Below are positions 41,601 to 55,844 of a stretch of 64,000 nt of DNA, piece by piece. Below the pieces are notes generated by a model. The model had not been told where the DNA came from. It saw only the letters and a program-made list of their open reading frames with translations, and ran no database searches. Numbering within the stretch: position 1 is the first letter of the stretch; every line of letters begins with the position of its first letter. A program made the position numbers and the translations under genes. The DNA comes from Heliocidaris erythrogramma (Eukaryota; Echinodermata; Echinoidea; Camarodonta; Echinometridae). The stretch lies in contig CM046871.1 in NCBI GenBank assembly GCA_025617745.1, positions 36,118,722 to 36,182,721 on the forward strand. Direction: 5' to 3'.

Positions 41601-44600
41601 TGTGAAAAAGTGTGGTGTATGATACATTGGTGGCACAGTACCAGTGTAAATGCTTGATATTATTGGTATTGGACATCTATTTAAGATGTAGTTTATTTCA
41701 TCTCATAATGTGTATTTTTCAAATAAAACTTGCTTTAGAAACATAAGCTTTCTTGTTGAATGCATGAAGCTGCCATTATAGTAATAGGCAAGTACGAATT
41801 ATCAGACACTCAGACCCTGATCTTTTAAATTTGATAATATAATGATATTTTAGACTGAGCAAAGCTTATGATGCATGTCATCAATTGCTTTGGGAGTATG
41901 GTTACCACTTAATTGCCTCTAGTATGCTATTGATGGCATGAAGCCAATGTGATTTCAGCGTCTGGTGGAAGGCAGATGGCTAAAACCGGTCTCAAAGATG
42001 TCATTTCCTGAGAGACAGAAGGGTTTAAAACTAATAACGCTCTACACAGAGTTATCGGGCTTACTATAGCGACCCCAGATTTGAACTCTTCATCAACTTC
42101 ATAGTAAGGTGTCATAGTGGATGCCAGGGAGAAACAAAATATGCAGGATTGGAGAGTAATTTGGATCTACTTCTACTTCTGCTTCTACTGCTACTGCTAC
42201 TACTACTGCTACTGCTACTGGGCAATTCCGTGGTAACGGAAGGACAATCGGACAGAAACTGTTTCTGAATGTCCTTCCATTACCGTGAAATTGCCCTACT
42301 GCTACTGCTACTGCTACTGCTACTGCTGCTTCTACTTCTAATTCTTCTGCTACTTCTACTTCTACTTCCATTTCTCCTTCTACTTCTTCTGCTACTTCTA
42401 CTTCTACTTCCATTTCTACTTCTACTTCTACTTCTACTTCTACTGCAACTTCTACTTCTACTTCTACTTCTACTTCTAGCTCTACTTCTACTCTACTTTG
42501 ACTTATATTTCTAACCTTAATTAAATGTCTATGTCTGTGCCTACATCTACATGTACTTGCTTTGACTGAACTTTTTATTGTACACTGCTTGTACTTTTAC
42601 TAATTCTACATGTACTTCTGCTACTATTTCTCCTTTTAATTCTTAGACTACTTCTTCTTATTTCATAATCTCTGATTATAGCCATTCATTTGTCTCTCAT
42701 CCTGTGTCACCCATTTTCTGTCTCTGCCTACCTCTTTCTCCAACTCACTTCTACTCACTTTATACAACATATGGTTTTTCTGTCAGAATGTTACTTCTAT
42801 AATCTTGTCTTTTCCTCTCTTTCCGAGCAATATCACCAGCTGGATCTGGAGGTTATTAAACTTTTCTGGTTCAACCTAAATCCATAAGTGCTAAGTCTTT
42901 AATGGTCTACTGAGAGACAGAAGGGCGTTACCTCTATTATTTTACATAGACTTAACACCCTTCTGGCTCTCAACATACAATATGATAGAGGGTATTGAAG
43001 TTAATTAGGTCAGTCTCACATTTGATATTATACATCCCTATTTAGAATAATCAGCCTGAGGTTTCATAGAAGCATTGAAACCCATTAGTGGCAATAGAAC
43101 AGAGTGAAGCGTCTTCACCATTTTCCCATTTGACATTTATCTTCAGACACCAGCTAGTGTAGCAATCTATTTTTTGCTCAGATCTGTGAAATAGAAAAAG
43201 CATGAAGGAGCAGTATAGATACGAAATGACATTCATCTAAAGCTGTATCTTGGTACATACTCTCTATTGTCTGGTGAATTTCTATGTGAAATGATTTCAG
43301 ATGTAATTCTTAATTCATACATTATACGATTAGATACTTGACTGCATATGTTACAAACTAAGAAGAATTTTAAATAGGTATGTATTCATTGAATGAGCAG
43401 TACATGTTTTGCATAGAGATAGATTGATTAAAAACAAGGACCCTGTATACAAAGACCACCTGACTATAAAGCCCACTCTTTCTGTTTCCCTGTAGTGTTT
43501 GGTCTTTCTGTACAGGTTATTAATATTAGACTTGATCAGGTGAGCGTTTCATCAAGCATTTTGTCAGTGATATTTACTGACAACTGTTATAAGCTACTGA
43601 AATCCTTGCATCTGATTGGCTGAGAGCAAATTTGTCAGTAAAAATCACTGACAAAACGCTTGATGAAACACTCCCCAGTACTTTGGTTAGGATAAGGAGT
43701 TCATTGACATTGTAGTATGAGTTGACAAAATACTCAACTATTACCTTTCGAGTCTCTTATTGCAGGAACTAATATCACCAATTAATCCCAAGTCACATCA
43801 ACATGTTTGGTTTCTAGTAAATTAAAGTTAACCACATGAGCTGAAGTTCACTGACATTGTGGCAGTCTGTAAGATGCTCTCAGGCAGATATTTCAGTCTA
43901 TGAAATAGAGGCTCTGATTGGAAGAATAATCACATCAAGTCAACATGTTTGGTTTGGTGTAAATTAAGATAAACCATGTTTCCTCAAGCCCAACCCATAA
44001 CTGAATTGGTGCCAAGTCAGATGTTTATGGGATTATAACTGAATCAATATGATTCAGAAGAAATTGTGTGCTGAGAGCCAAAAGGATGTTAACTCATATA
44101 CTTCTTCATAGAGTTAATGTCCTTCTGGCTCCCAACAGACGAAATGCTGTCATATATCAAGGGAAAGTTAATTACCTATTAAAAATAAAATACTTTCAGA
44201 AATAAATGACCACTAATTTCATTTTCAAAATGTGTCTCAGATTTAGAGTTCAGAAATGTTGGATCATCCCTCAACACTAACTGGAAAAAATTAGACAAAA
44301 TCAAGTTCAATCTCATAGGACAGCAGTACACATGTCACATATTTTCTCTTTAGGGATAAAGAGGAGAAATTAACATCAACCTGCCATATTCCATTTAAAA
44401 CAAATGAGAACAACCTGCAGAACAAATTGGCAATGTTTCATTGAGGCTTGGTGTTTCCAATTTTTCATTTAAACTTTTTTTATAAGAGAGAAATCAATAA
44501 ATGAAGACATCCAGTTGTTTTTCAAGATACATAGTAATGTTTCACTAATGATCATTACAACTGGGGTGCTAAGATAGTAACTAAATGCTTTAAGATAAGC

Positions 44601-47600
44601 AATTTAGGGACCTACAAATGTACACCCTATCGGAGGAAGACAGATTTGCTCACTGATCATGAAATAGAGCATTAATAAATAAAGACCTGCATTTGCTTTT
44701 GAGGATGCAAAAAAAAAATTAATTATTTAATTAATTAATGTTTAATTTATAACAGATGTTAGGATATGCATCCAAGGGACCTACAGCTTTAAGTCCTATC
44801 CAAACTCAAGCCCAACCCATAACTGAATTGGTGCCAAGTCAGATGTTTATGGGGTTATAACTGAATCAATATGATTCAGAAGAAATTGTGTGCTGAGAGC
44901 CAAAAGGATGTTAACTCATATACTTCTTCATAGAGTTAATGTCCTTCTGGCTCCCAACAGACGAAATGCTGTCATATATCAAGGGAAAGTTAATTACCTA
45001 TTGGAGTCTCTTATCTATCAATCATGTTTGTTTCAGAGCTCAGCTGATTGCAATACTGTAAACGCTGTTATTTTCGCGCTGAGTGAACCCAAAACATATT
45101 CACAGGTTCTTAAATTCGCGCTGCACATTTGCTCACTCGTATGTACACCAACTCCATTTATTAATCACACACATGCAGTCCATTCATATGCATACGGCGT
45201 GCGCAACTACACATACGCGCTCAAAAATGAATTGGTCACACACAAAGTACACACATGTTATGTGCTGAAGCGCGCAATTCAAACCGCATAGGAAATCATG
45301 CTAATATCTTGCTGAAAATAGCACGAAACCCGCAAAAATTAATGTACTGTGAAAATTTCCATGTTTACAGTACTTGTAATTCACTTCAGAAATGTTATTT
45401 GTCCATTTACCCTTTTGCTCAAACGTGTGGGATGCACCAACTTACTTTTTTGTATTAAAAACATCGGTCAGATATGAAGATGTATTGTGGCCTCCCGGTT
45501 AGCTTGTATTTCAGCCTCTATTTCAGCCTCTTTACCTCTTCCCCTCTTCCTGTATGAAGTATCCCGCTTATGTTGATTGAAACTCGTTTTTCTGCTTCAG
45601 ATATTGAAGAGATCCTGGTAATGATTGGATTGTTGATCTGGGTATGACCCTTGACCTTTGTGGCTTCCTCATCAATCCACCAATCAAATCATGTGACTAC
45701 CAGGGGTGATAGATGCTCCCCTCCACTTACCAACCACCCCCCCCCCCCCCCCTTACCAGAAAGTTCAAATATCTCTTTCTCTCTTTCACTTCATGCTGAT
45801 TGTGTGACTGTGCAAGTCATTCATTTACAAAGTAAAAGTACCAAATCATCAAATTTGTTCAAACTCTGCACTCTCACTTCACTGGTTTGTACAATTTAAT
45901 GCTCTGTCTGATTCCTTTTATTTGAAATGAATGGATATGCCCTTTGAATTGAGGCAAGGCTCCTATGATTTCCCTGATATTATTTCCGCCTGGGCCTGGA
46001 GGATACTACTTCCTTTGTTGATAACCACTTTATTTCTCTCTCCCCCATGATCAAAATAATGCCATTAAAAATGGTAGATTCAAATTCAATCATTAGGTTC
46101 TATATACATCGGCAGATGGTTTTGAACTCTGTTATTTGTATCGCATGGACCCACCTGCAGAATCTGTTGTACTAGGGGTTCTGCAAAGTCCATCTCTGGT
46201 CCATTTGGAGACCCACCAGTATTTCCAACAGAAAACTTCAGTGATATAGAAGTTGCTGGTATCACGAGACTGTTGTATTCTACCTGCCTCTCACTGTATG
46301 CTGGATGTACTTATAGTGGAACTTGTTGGAATACACTTGAAACATTTGGAGGCAGCAGTGATATGAAGTTGTGGATGAAAATTTTGAATTTTGAATCAGT
46401 TACAGTTCATGTATATTTCAAATCAGAATGTTAGTGTATCTGGTTGTAGATCTGGATGATTACATCTCAACACTCCGTGTGCGGTAGAACGAGTGTATAG
46501 GATATATTGTGTCATCTTCTACACATCATCAGCATATGAATCCATCTCTTCATGTATGTGATGTACTGTTTCTATTAATTGTCTCTGTAATTCATTAATA
46601 TTATATGTGTACCTAAGTTAAAAGTCATGCAGCCATCAATCATTTACATATAAAGCCCATTGTGGTTACATCCTCGAGTTTCGGTTTTGTGCCAAACATG
46701 ATAAAGCATCGTTGCTAATTAATGGACGTTGGAGTACCACCAAGTATTTCCCCCTTTACATCTTCTTATTAATTAACGTTTATTCATTAAGGACTAGAAA
46801 ACATTGATGTTTGTGATATGCATGACTGTATAAACATCTGTTATTTGATTATTTCATGTTTATTGTTTGACAAGATTATTTTGAGTGGAGATTTCCTGTG
46901 ACAATGACATTATATTGGATTCATATTCGGAAATACTCTCCAGGCATATAAATGTTTTGTTTGAGGTGAGTATGTTATCATACGCACCTCAATCATATAT
47001 ATAGTGGAAAGTTGGTATAAAGAGCTCTGATATAACAAGGTAATTTTTCTGATCCCAAGTCTTTATGTTCTTTTGTGTTTTTTAACCTGATATAAGTAGA
47101 TTCCTGATATAACAACGTAATTTTGCTGGTCCCAGGTCTTTATGTTCTTTTGTGTTTTTTACCCTGATATAAAAGGAGATTCGTGATATAACAAGGTAAT
47201 TTTCATGGTCCCAAGGTCCTTGTTGTAGTGTGTTTCCACTGTACTATATTATATTGTATTATATTATATTGGCTTCATATTCTGGAATACTCTACATTAA
47301 TGTTCTTTTAGAGGTGATTTTATTCAACTCATATTCCATTTTCTTAGAATAATAATCATATTCTATTGATAAACATATATGCATTGCTATATCTCGAGTG
47401 TGGATATGCTTTGCATGAATAGGAATTTATTTCATGCAATGTGTTTATTAAGGATCTTCCGCACTAACTTTTTGCAAAGAGAAATTATAACAAGGTATTA
47501 ATATAGTTCTCTCCTTGCTGTTATTAATATTTCTACAAAGAGGCACAAGTTTGATGTCCTTCTGCTTACATAGATGCAGTCTTAAATTTGTGCGATGTGA

Positions 47601-50600
47601 TATTGGCAGACCACTTTCTACTTTGGTATCAGAGATAATAGAGATTTAGGTTAGAGAGTATTTTGGTCTGTAAGTAATCAATTCTAATTTGCTTACATGT
47701 AGTAAATTAAGGCACATAACATGGAGAGGTAGGATGTGGCTCACACCCTTAATTCTATGCTCATGTCTCAGTATGAGTCATTCCAGACAATAGATATTAG
47801 TCGCCATGGCAACAACACTGATTATAAAAATACCACTCATGTGCTAGGACATGTCTCATACTGTCGGTGTGTCATGCCCCCGACCCCATCCGATCTCAAA
47901 ATACTCAATTTGATCCTATCAGCCGTTTCCAGACAATATTTTTAGCCGTCAAATTGTTTAAATTGATCAAATCAAACATATTTTTTCTGCAAAATTCATC
48001 CTTAATCTTCCAATCTGAAAGGTGAATAGTTCAGATTTGTAGTGTTTCTGATGAGTGACAGTTTTTTACCCTAGTGCTAAGAAGGAAGATGTAGGGATGT
48101 GCATGTTTTAGGAGATATATATCATCGGAAACATTTATTTATGCATTTTCTAAAAAAAATTGGTGAAATACATATTTATTGATGTTTAGGAACCAAACAT
48201 TTGAATGTTTGACAGATATGGCTTCTAGAACTTGGCTTGTAAAGTGTTGTATCATGTCTTAATATTAGCCTATTTTGAAAATAATGTTTTGCTGTAAACA
48301 ATTGAATTTGCATCATTTGTATATGAGTACAATACCATTTTGATACAGTATAAAATTGTGAAATTAAACTGCCATAATTCAGGTTGATGTCAGCATTCCT
48401 TTAGAATCAAAGATGGTATACTTCTTATATTTCCAGAAATGAACAAAATATGAAATTAGATGATTCATTCAAGCTCTCCTTTCCCACTTCAAGGATGATC
48501 CTCTAGTCACTCTCTAGAATCTCCTTGATTTTATCTCATATACATTTCCGTCTTTCCTCAAGGTTTTAAAAGCTAGGAGCCTACTTATTTGCACTCAGGT
48601 TTTTGACAAATGTTTTCCATATATCATAAATTTGAATGCTTTCTTTTCGTGATGAGAATTTATATATTTCATTTGGCAGGCATACTATTTCATTTTCATC
48701 AGTATGTGTAGTGTATGTTGATAAACATCTATTCTTCATATTGTTAGATATACATTCTTCATAATAAGCCAATATGTACAATTTCCATTTAAAGCCACAA
48801 AAGCATTATGTTCAAGAATATCATTTGAAACATTTCTAGCTCTAATGAGAAGATATATTTTATTGCCCAATGCACTATTTCATCATAGCAGAATAAATTT
48901 TCATTTTTTGACGTCGCATGCCTTTGATGACATTTGATGTTAGATTCAAGTGAGAAAATATCATTTATTTGATGCTGTTCAGTGAGGTCTATCTTGCATT
49001 CCACAGTGCACTTCCAAGATTTTATAAGAATATATGTGGGGCAGTAGAAGAGAGAAGAGGAAATGTATGAATTCAAATTCTATTTGCAAGGGCATCTTTT
49101 AAGTCAAACTATTGAGAACTTATGCATTATATCCAACTTGTAGATTTTAATTAAAATGGACTGCATGTTTTATGATTTTAGACAGTAAATCACCTCAGCC
49201 CCATTTATTTATTTTTTTTCATTGGGAGGGGGCACTTTTAAGGCCGGTACAGCTACAGCATCCTCCTTTTCTGACCTTTCTGTTTAACAGAATAAGGTGA
49301 AATATGTCTGTTGCACTTTGACGCAATGAAGCCTATAGCCCCTCTTCTATATATTGTTTGTAATGATTCTGTTATCTTAATGAGCATGTTGCCAACATAA
49401 ATTTGACCAGTGACCTTTCATTTGGGTGGAGAGAGAAAGAGAGGGAGGGAGAGAGCGAGAGAGAGAGAGAGAGTGTGAGATTATGACTAGACCAAGTCCT
49501 ACGTCAGTCTTTAATCCTGTGGCCGAGGATAAGATCAGCTAATTTCAGACCTGACCAAGGTCTATTTTAAATATAGGAGTAGAAGACAATCATGAGTGAT
49601 GAGTGATTAATTGATTTAATTACAACTAAAGTAGAATTGGGGTTGAAGGGAAAGTCCATGTAGAATACTAAGATATTAGGTTGGCTTGCATTTAGAGCAC
49701 ATCACACTGTAAGAGGTTAAATGATAAGTCAGCTTTCAAAGGGGCCAAGGAATCACCAGGTTTGTTTTTAACTGATGAATAAGAATAATAATATGGACAT
49801 TTGTATTGCGCCGGTATCCATCATGAAAGATGCTCATGGCGCATTATTATTATCCCCGGTCATTGGATTCTGGCACGCCCGCACACAGTGTATGCACATT
49901 CTCCACTCCCTGGGGAGCATTCCAGCCAGGCGTCTGTTAAGCGCACACATGCTAAGCAAAGGACATTACCTTTCGCCATCCTACCGGGTACCCATTTAAC
50001 ACCTGGGTGGAGAGTGGCAAATGTAGATTAACGTCTTGCCAAAGGATGCTAGTGCTGCGGTGGGATTCGAACTCCGGACCTCGTGGTTCACAGTCCGGGG
50101 ACTTATCCACTGATCCACAACACCTCTATACATACAACCTCTATGATGATTGATTAAATGATATACTTGTAATTACTGAGGTACAATATTTTGAAAACAT
50201 TACCACTCCTGCAGTCCTTTGAAATGTTGATTTAGTTGTCTATAAAGTGTCCATCTTAAGATCTTAGGATCCTCAATGCATTCTTCAGGTTTCTTAGTTG
50301 TTGGTGTTAAAATCAGACACCAGGATGAAGACAATTTTTCTTGTTGAGAAATGGTGCTGAATTTAAAAGTCATCAGACTTTTCCTGAGAAATTAACAGAG
50401 TTGATCAAACATCGTTATTCAAAAATGCTAACAGTTTGGATAGGACTTGCAAATGCAGGTCTTTATTTATTAATGCTCTATTTCATGATCAGTGAGCAAA
50501 TCTGTGTTTCTCAGATAGGGTGTACATTTGTAGGTCCATAAATTGCTTATCTTAAAGCATTTAGTTACTATCTTAGCATCCCAGTTATAATGATCATTAC

Positions 50601-53600
50601 TATGCATCTTGAAAAACAACTGGATGTCTTCATTTATTGATTTCTCTCTTCTAAAAAAGTTTAAATGAAAAATTGTTAACACCAAGCATCATTGAAGCAT
50701 TGCCAATTTGTTCTGCAGGTTGTTCTCATTTGTTTTAAATGGAATATGGCAGGTTGATGTTAATTTCTCCTCTTTATCCCTAAAGAGAAAATATGTGACA
50801 TGTGTACTGCTGTCCTATGAGATTTTGTCTAATTTTTTTTTCCAGTTAGTGTTGAGGAATGATCCAACATTTCTGAACTCTAAATCTGAGACACATTTTG
50901 AAAATGAAATTAGTGGTCATTTATTTCTGAAAGTATTTTATCACCAGATATGTAGATTGGAAGAAGGAGCAATTGAATGTCTCTCTAAAACACACCCTTT
51001 CCTCTTGGGGTAGGGCCATTAATTATCGACCAGGATCAACAGAAAAGCAATTCTAATCAGCATCTTCCTTCATAATAACTGAATTTATGTTCGCGTTGGG
51101 TTTATGGAGGACCCCCATCTTGTTTTGTTTAAAGAGTCGCTTATCCGGCCTCTGAAAGGTCAAAACTCGATGGCGGAAAAACACACCACTGGGAGGGAGA
51201 ATTACCTTGACATCCTCCCCATAATCCCTTGCTGGCGCTCACCTGAACGTTTCTGCCTTCTTCACAGACTCGTTTTGTAGTGAGAATTGATAAGATGAGG
51301 TGCAGGTTATTGATGTGGGGATGTGGGGTTGTAATGCAACACCACCGTTTAAATTTGTTACCCAAAGGGGTACTTCCTCCCCCCGCTATTCCCTTAAGTA
51401 TTACCCCTGCTCGCAGCACGGTTCAGGAAGACATACAAATAGGAGTCAGAGCTAGCATTGCACTAATAAGACTTGATTTAAGCAAGTCCGGTGAGCGAGA
51501 GAGACTTCTTCTTCAGTCTCTCCTTCTGTCCTCCTATCGTGCTACCTTGCAATCTTGTTTTCTTCATGCGTCCGCTGCGCTAACCGATAAGGATATTCAA
51601 CGTCCTGTGCTCCGCGACCATCCAATCACTGTTCTTAGAGCGTTTGCATCTAAAGGGTGCTGTTTTGGCAAGCCTGTGCTGTGTTCTTGCTGCAGCTGAG
51701 CTTATATTCAGGAGGAATCTTTCATTGGACCTTCGATCATCGGGCTTGCTGAGGGCTTGCGGCAGCGGCACAGCTGCTGGGTGAACTCAGAGGCACGAGG
51801 GTCTGATTTCTCCCGAGTACTGTTGTTATCGGGGTTTGCGCCCTACCATCAAACTTGACATTTTTACGTTCTTTCGTGAAAACAGGACTTAAGGCACGTC
51901 AGCAGCTGATGGGAACATGTGGAAATTAAGAGTCAAACTTCATCAAGAAGCTCAACATCACTGCGAGAATCTTGCCATACTTTTTGCATCAACCGATATT
52001 AAATTATAATTTTCTCTTCTTTTGCTGACTCTTCTGACCTTGATTTGTAAAAAAAAAAAAGACTTGCATCAAGGCAACAGGCTCAAGTCTTGAGGTTTGT
52101 TATAAGACATCATTTACCTACAATAAACATGTCAATATTATGCATAGCTTTTCTGTAAGCAGCGTGCATGAGTGAATTTGCTCCTGGCATTGCATGAGGT
52201 CCTGGACTACATCTTCTTTGGAAAGTGTGGGAGTAGTGATTAGCAGAAGGAAAATCAAAATGTGTGAAAGAAACACAAATTAGAGATTCTGACTAAAAAA
52301 GGACGCATCTTAGTTGTTTTTACTATGTTCATCCAGTACCATTCCAAAAGATCTGAGGCTTAAAGGAGAGTACTTTCAATTGTGGAATCTGTTTCACCTG
52401 CGACACTGAATTGCTTGTATTCAAAGTCTATGTTCACATCAACTTTAGATATCTTTGTGTTTATTGACCTTAACTGTGTTAATCTGTCTTCACAACTGAA
52501 ACTCTGATCTGCCTACCTTCATTTGTTGTGACAAGAGATCCTCTTCTGACTTTGTGATGTAATTTTAATAATCAACATATTTTTAGAGTGTTTGCATATC
52601 TGTTTGAAAGCTTGATGTGGATATCAATAAAGCTGTAAGTCTTGCTCTGGAACAAAACTCAAAATGTACTGTTCAGCTATGCCAAGTCCTTCTTCAGGGG
52701 TGCATGGGTGCACCTCTGGTCACCTGCCTCCACCAATGTTTCAACCGGATTACCACGCACGCCCCTACCCCAACCACCAGTACCCCAGCCACCAGTACCC
52801 CAGTCATCAGTACCCCAGTCATCAGTACCCCAGCTTTGGTCAGCCATTTGGGTACGGACCATTTTGTGGTGCTACACAGCCCCCTATGGCCTCCTCGCCT
52901 CACTTCTACCACGCCCCTCATTCTCCAAACCCTGGGGTGCCGGGGAACCCTTCTTTCCCACCGCAAATGGGTTATGACTCCCATGGATCCTACCCCCATC
53001 ACCATCACCCTTCTCCTCGTCAACAACAATACCCCCAGCAGCAACACCAATACCACCAGCAACCCCCTCCTCATGCCCTTCAGGGGGGCATCCCTCCACC
53101 CCTCCCCTCTCAAATCCCAGCTCCTCAGCAAGTCCCAACACCAGTGTCGTCATCATCATCATCATCATCACCGTCGTCATCGTCTAAATCACCGTTTGCA
53201 AGCATCAATGTAGCCTTTCACTGCTCAGAATCAAGCTTTTTCTCTAAGAGGGTATGTTAGAATGATTTCTTTCTGCTTTTTGTTTTTCTTTTTGGTGATG
53301 TGTCTTTATCATTAGAAATTATTTGATGCATTAAGAATTTAAGGAATACCAATGATCAGCGCTCTTCCCCCTTTCTGCCACTTCCTTCCTCCTCCCCATC
53401 TGTCTGTTCTCTCTCTCTCTCTCTCTCTTTCTGTTTCTCTCTGTTTTCATCTTTAAACTCTTTCCATTCCTTCTTTCTCTTTCTCCTTTCCTCTTTCCTC
53501 TTCTCTTTCTCATCCTCCCCTTTCATTTTTCTCTCTCTCTCTCTGTCTTCTTTCTACATCTTTCTCCCTATATTACGACCCCCCCTTTCTGTATCTCATC

Positions 53601-55760
53601 CAGCCCTCTTTTGTTTTCTCTTTCTCATTTTTTCCCCCTGATGTAATTCCCTTATTTTCTTTTTTATTGAGTATATGTCTCTCCTTATCTGAATGGATAT
53701 ATCATGTGTTGAGGGCCAGAAGGGCGTTAACTATGTGTTAAAACTCTGAGTTAGCGCCCTTCTGGCTCTCAACACATGCACACGATATGAAGACTTTTGT
53801 AAATGCAGCTGTATGTACACAACTATTGTAAAATGGAACTACAGGCCATTGTTAAAAGAGTAAACCAACACACCATTACTTATTATGACTTCATTTGATC
53901 AGTAAACCTGGCAAGATATTCTTTTGTATCTTGTATACATGCTCTATTTTTGATAAAATTTGACCTAATTGACAAAAATGTGTATTCCTGCTATTTCCAA
54001 CTTCAAGGATATGTCAATCAGTTTACAGTTGAGAAACATTCTTTTCTGTAGCTGCATTGTCTGCCAGTTAAATTCAGATTTCTTTCATTATAGTTATGAT
54101 CTAGGTTTCCATCTATCATTCTATGCTGTCTTCTTTAGAGCATTTAGAACAACATGTTTTTATACTTTTGCATAATTGTGTTTTCTAGAAATCTGGAACA
54201 TGACCAGATGTTTATGATTCTCTTTCTAATTTAACTTACAGGTTACTAGATGTCTGGACTTCTAATAATTCTAATTCTTTCATTTTTTTTAGAAAAGTAT
54301 ATTTTTTCAATGCAGATTATGTTTTCTGTCACTGAACATATCTGTTAACACGACAGATATATCTCACTCTCAGTGGTATACATACAATTAAATGCACTGG
54401 AAAGTTGGCAGGACTTCTATGCAACATGAACTTCTATTTTCATTTGTGTTGCTTTAAAGAGAAGACCTTGTTCTGGGAATGATGCCAATCCATGGGATGC
54501 ACATTTTCTTTAGCTATAGTTTTATGTTAAAGAATATTGTTACAAGTAGTCTCAAAGATTACTTGAGTGCAATGTATGACCTCTTGAAGTGTTAAATTCA
54601 ATGTTTGTTTCTAATTTAATCATATTCTTGCACATCTGTATTTTAGCAAGATACTTTGCTAGACCCACCCCTCATAGAGCTTGAGTATTACCATATCATT
54701 ATCAACTCCTAGATTTTTACCATCAAGATGCATTTGTGCTGAAAATGATATCATTACTTTTAAGGTTTTCCTTTTTAACTTCGTTTAATTTAAGTTTGAC
54801 CTGTTATTTGTATACTCTCAGCTTATTATAATCAAGGACATGAAAATAAATATTTTCAGATGCAGCTAATAGTCTGAGGCTAATTCGTTTACGCACCCTG
54901 ACAACTTAATTACATGCCACTTACTCACTCAAACCTGTTCGCATTAGCGAGAAAAACTGTTGAACCCTTGTGGCAAGACACATATGGGTACACCTTATTC
55001 GCAGATGATATATAGGACATTTTTGTCACAAATGTAAGTTTTATGCTTTCTTTATGAGCAAAAGTTGGACATTACAACCTTAGTGTGTTGTTAGAGGTTT
55101 ATCAGACCTAGCAATAACTGAAATATGCAATCTGTGTTATGACTATTGAAATACAATAATTTGAAAGGGATGAATGTAATACAGTAGTTAGTTCCCAGAT
55201 AGTCACTTAAAAGAAGGGTCCAAAGCTGGATGCCAAGAAAATGTTTTCAGACTATATTCACACAAAGATGTATAGTTATATGTTACATTGGATTATGAAA
55301 TTCTAGACATTTCTACCTAATACATTTGTTTGAAATTATGACTTAATTTGCGTAGAATCTTCGGTAGCAATGCGGTACAGTGCAGTTGGAATCTTAGTTA
55401 GATTTTAACCTCATTTAGTTGCAGGATGACGTATTGGAAAGTCCTTGGCACTTCTCAGGGTTTTGTTTTGTTCCTGTCTTGTTTCTAACGGATCGATACG
55501 TTTGTCACGAGCAATCCAGCTTTCTCTTGTTCTCCTATCATGTATTATTGGCATAGTGTGGGTCATGTCAAGGAAGTACTAGGCAAGCTTGCCTAGTACC
55601 TCCTTGGTCATGTCATTGTTGGGATTTTGGCGAGAGGCACTGGTCATAGAAGAAGGACATAAAAGTGAAAAGTGAGGGTATGGGAGGGGGTTCTGATTTC
55701 TCATATTTGTCTTTCTCTTTTCTCCTCTTCTATCTTTAAATCTCTATTTCCATCTCCATT

Positions 55761-55798
<38 letters not shown>

Positions 55799-55805
55799 CC
55801 TCCCT

Positions 55806-55844
<39 letters not shown>

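Noticed and set aside
42099..42514. Poly-Leu and Glu/Val-rich frames
   Set aside because: Come from the CTA/CTT/CTG trinucleotide repeat with an inserted hairpin.
44890..45291. 133-residue frame
   Set aside because: Spans a hairpin MITE, the direct repeat and a TACTGTAAAC-ended MITE; no gene-like features.
50053..50125. tRNA gene on minus strand
   Set aside because: A and B boxes are present but it continues into a SINE body with an AAT tail and the arms do not pair as a functional tRNA.
52617..53213. 198-residue alternative frame over the HQYPS exon
   Set aside because: Changes between the repeated units are not silent in this frame, it lacks a donor before its stop, and the minus-strand frames there are shadows too.
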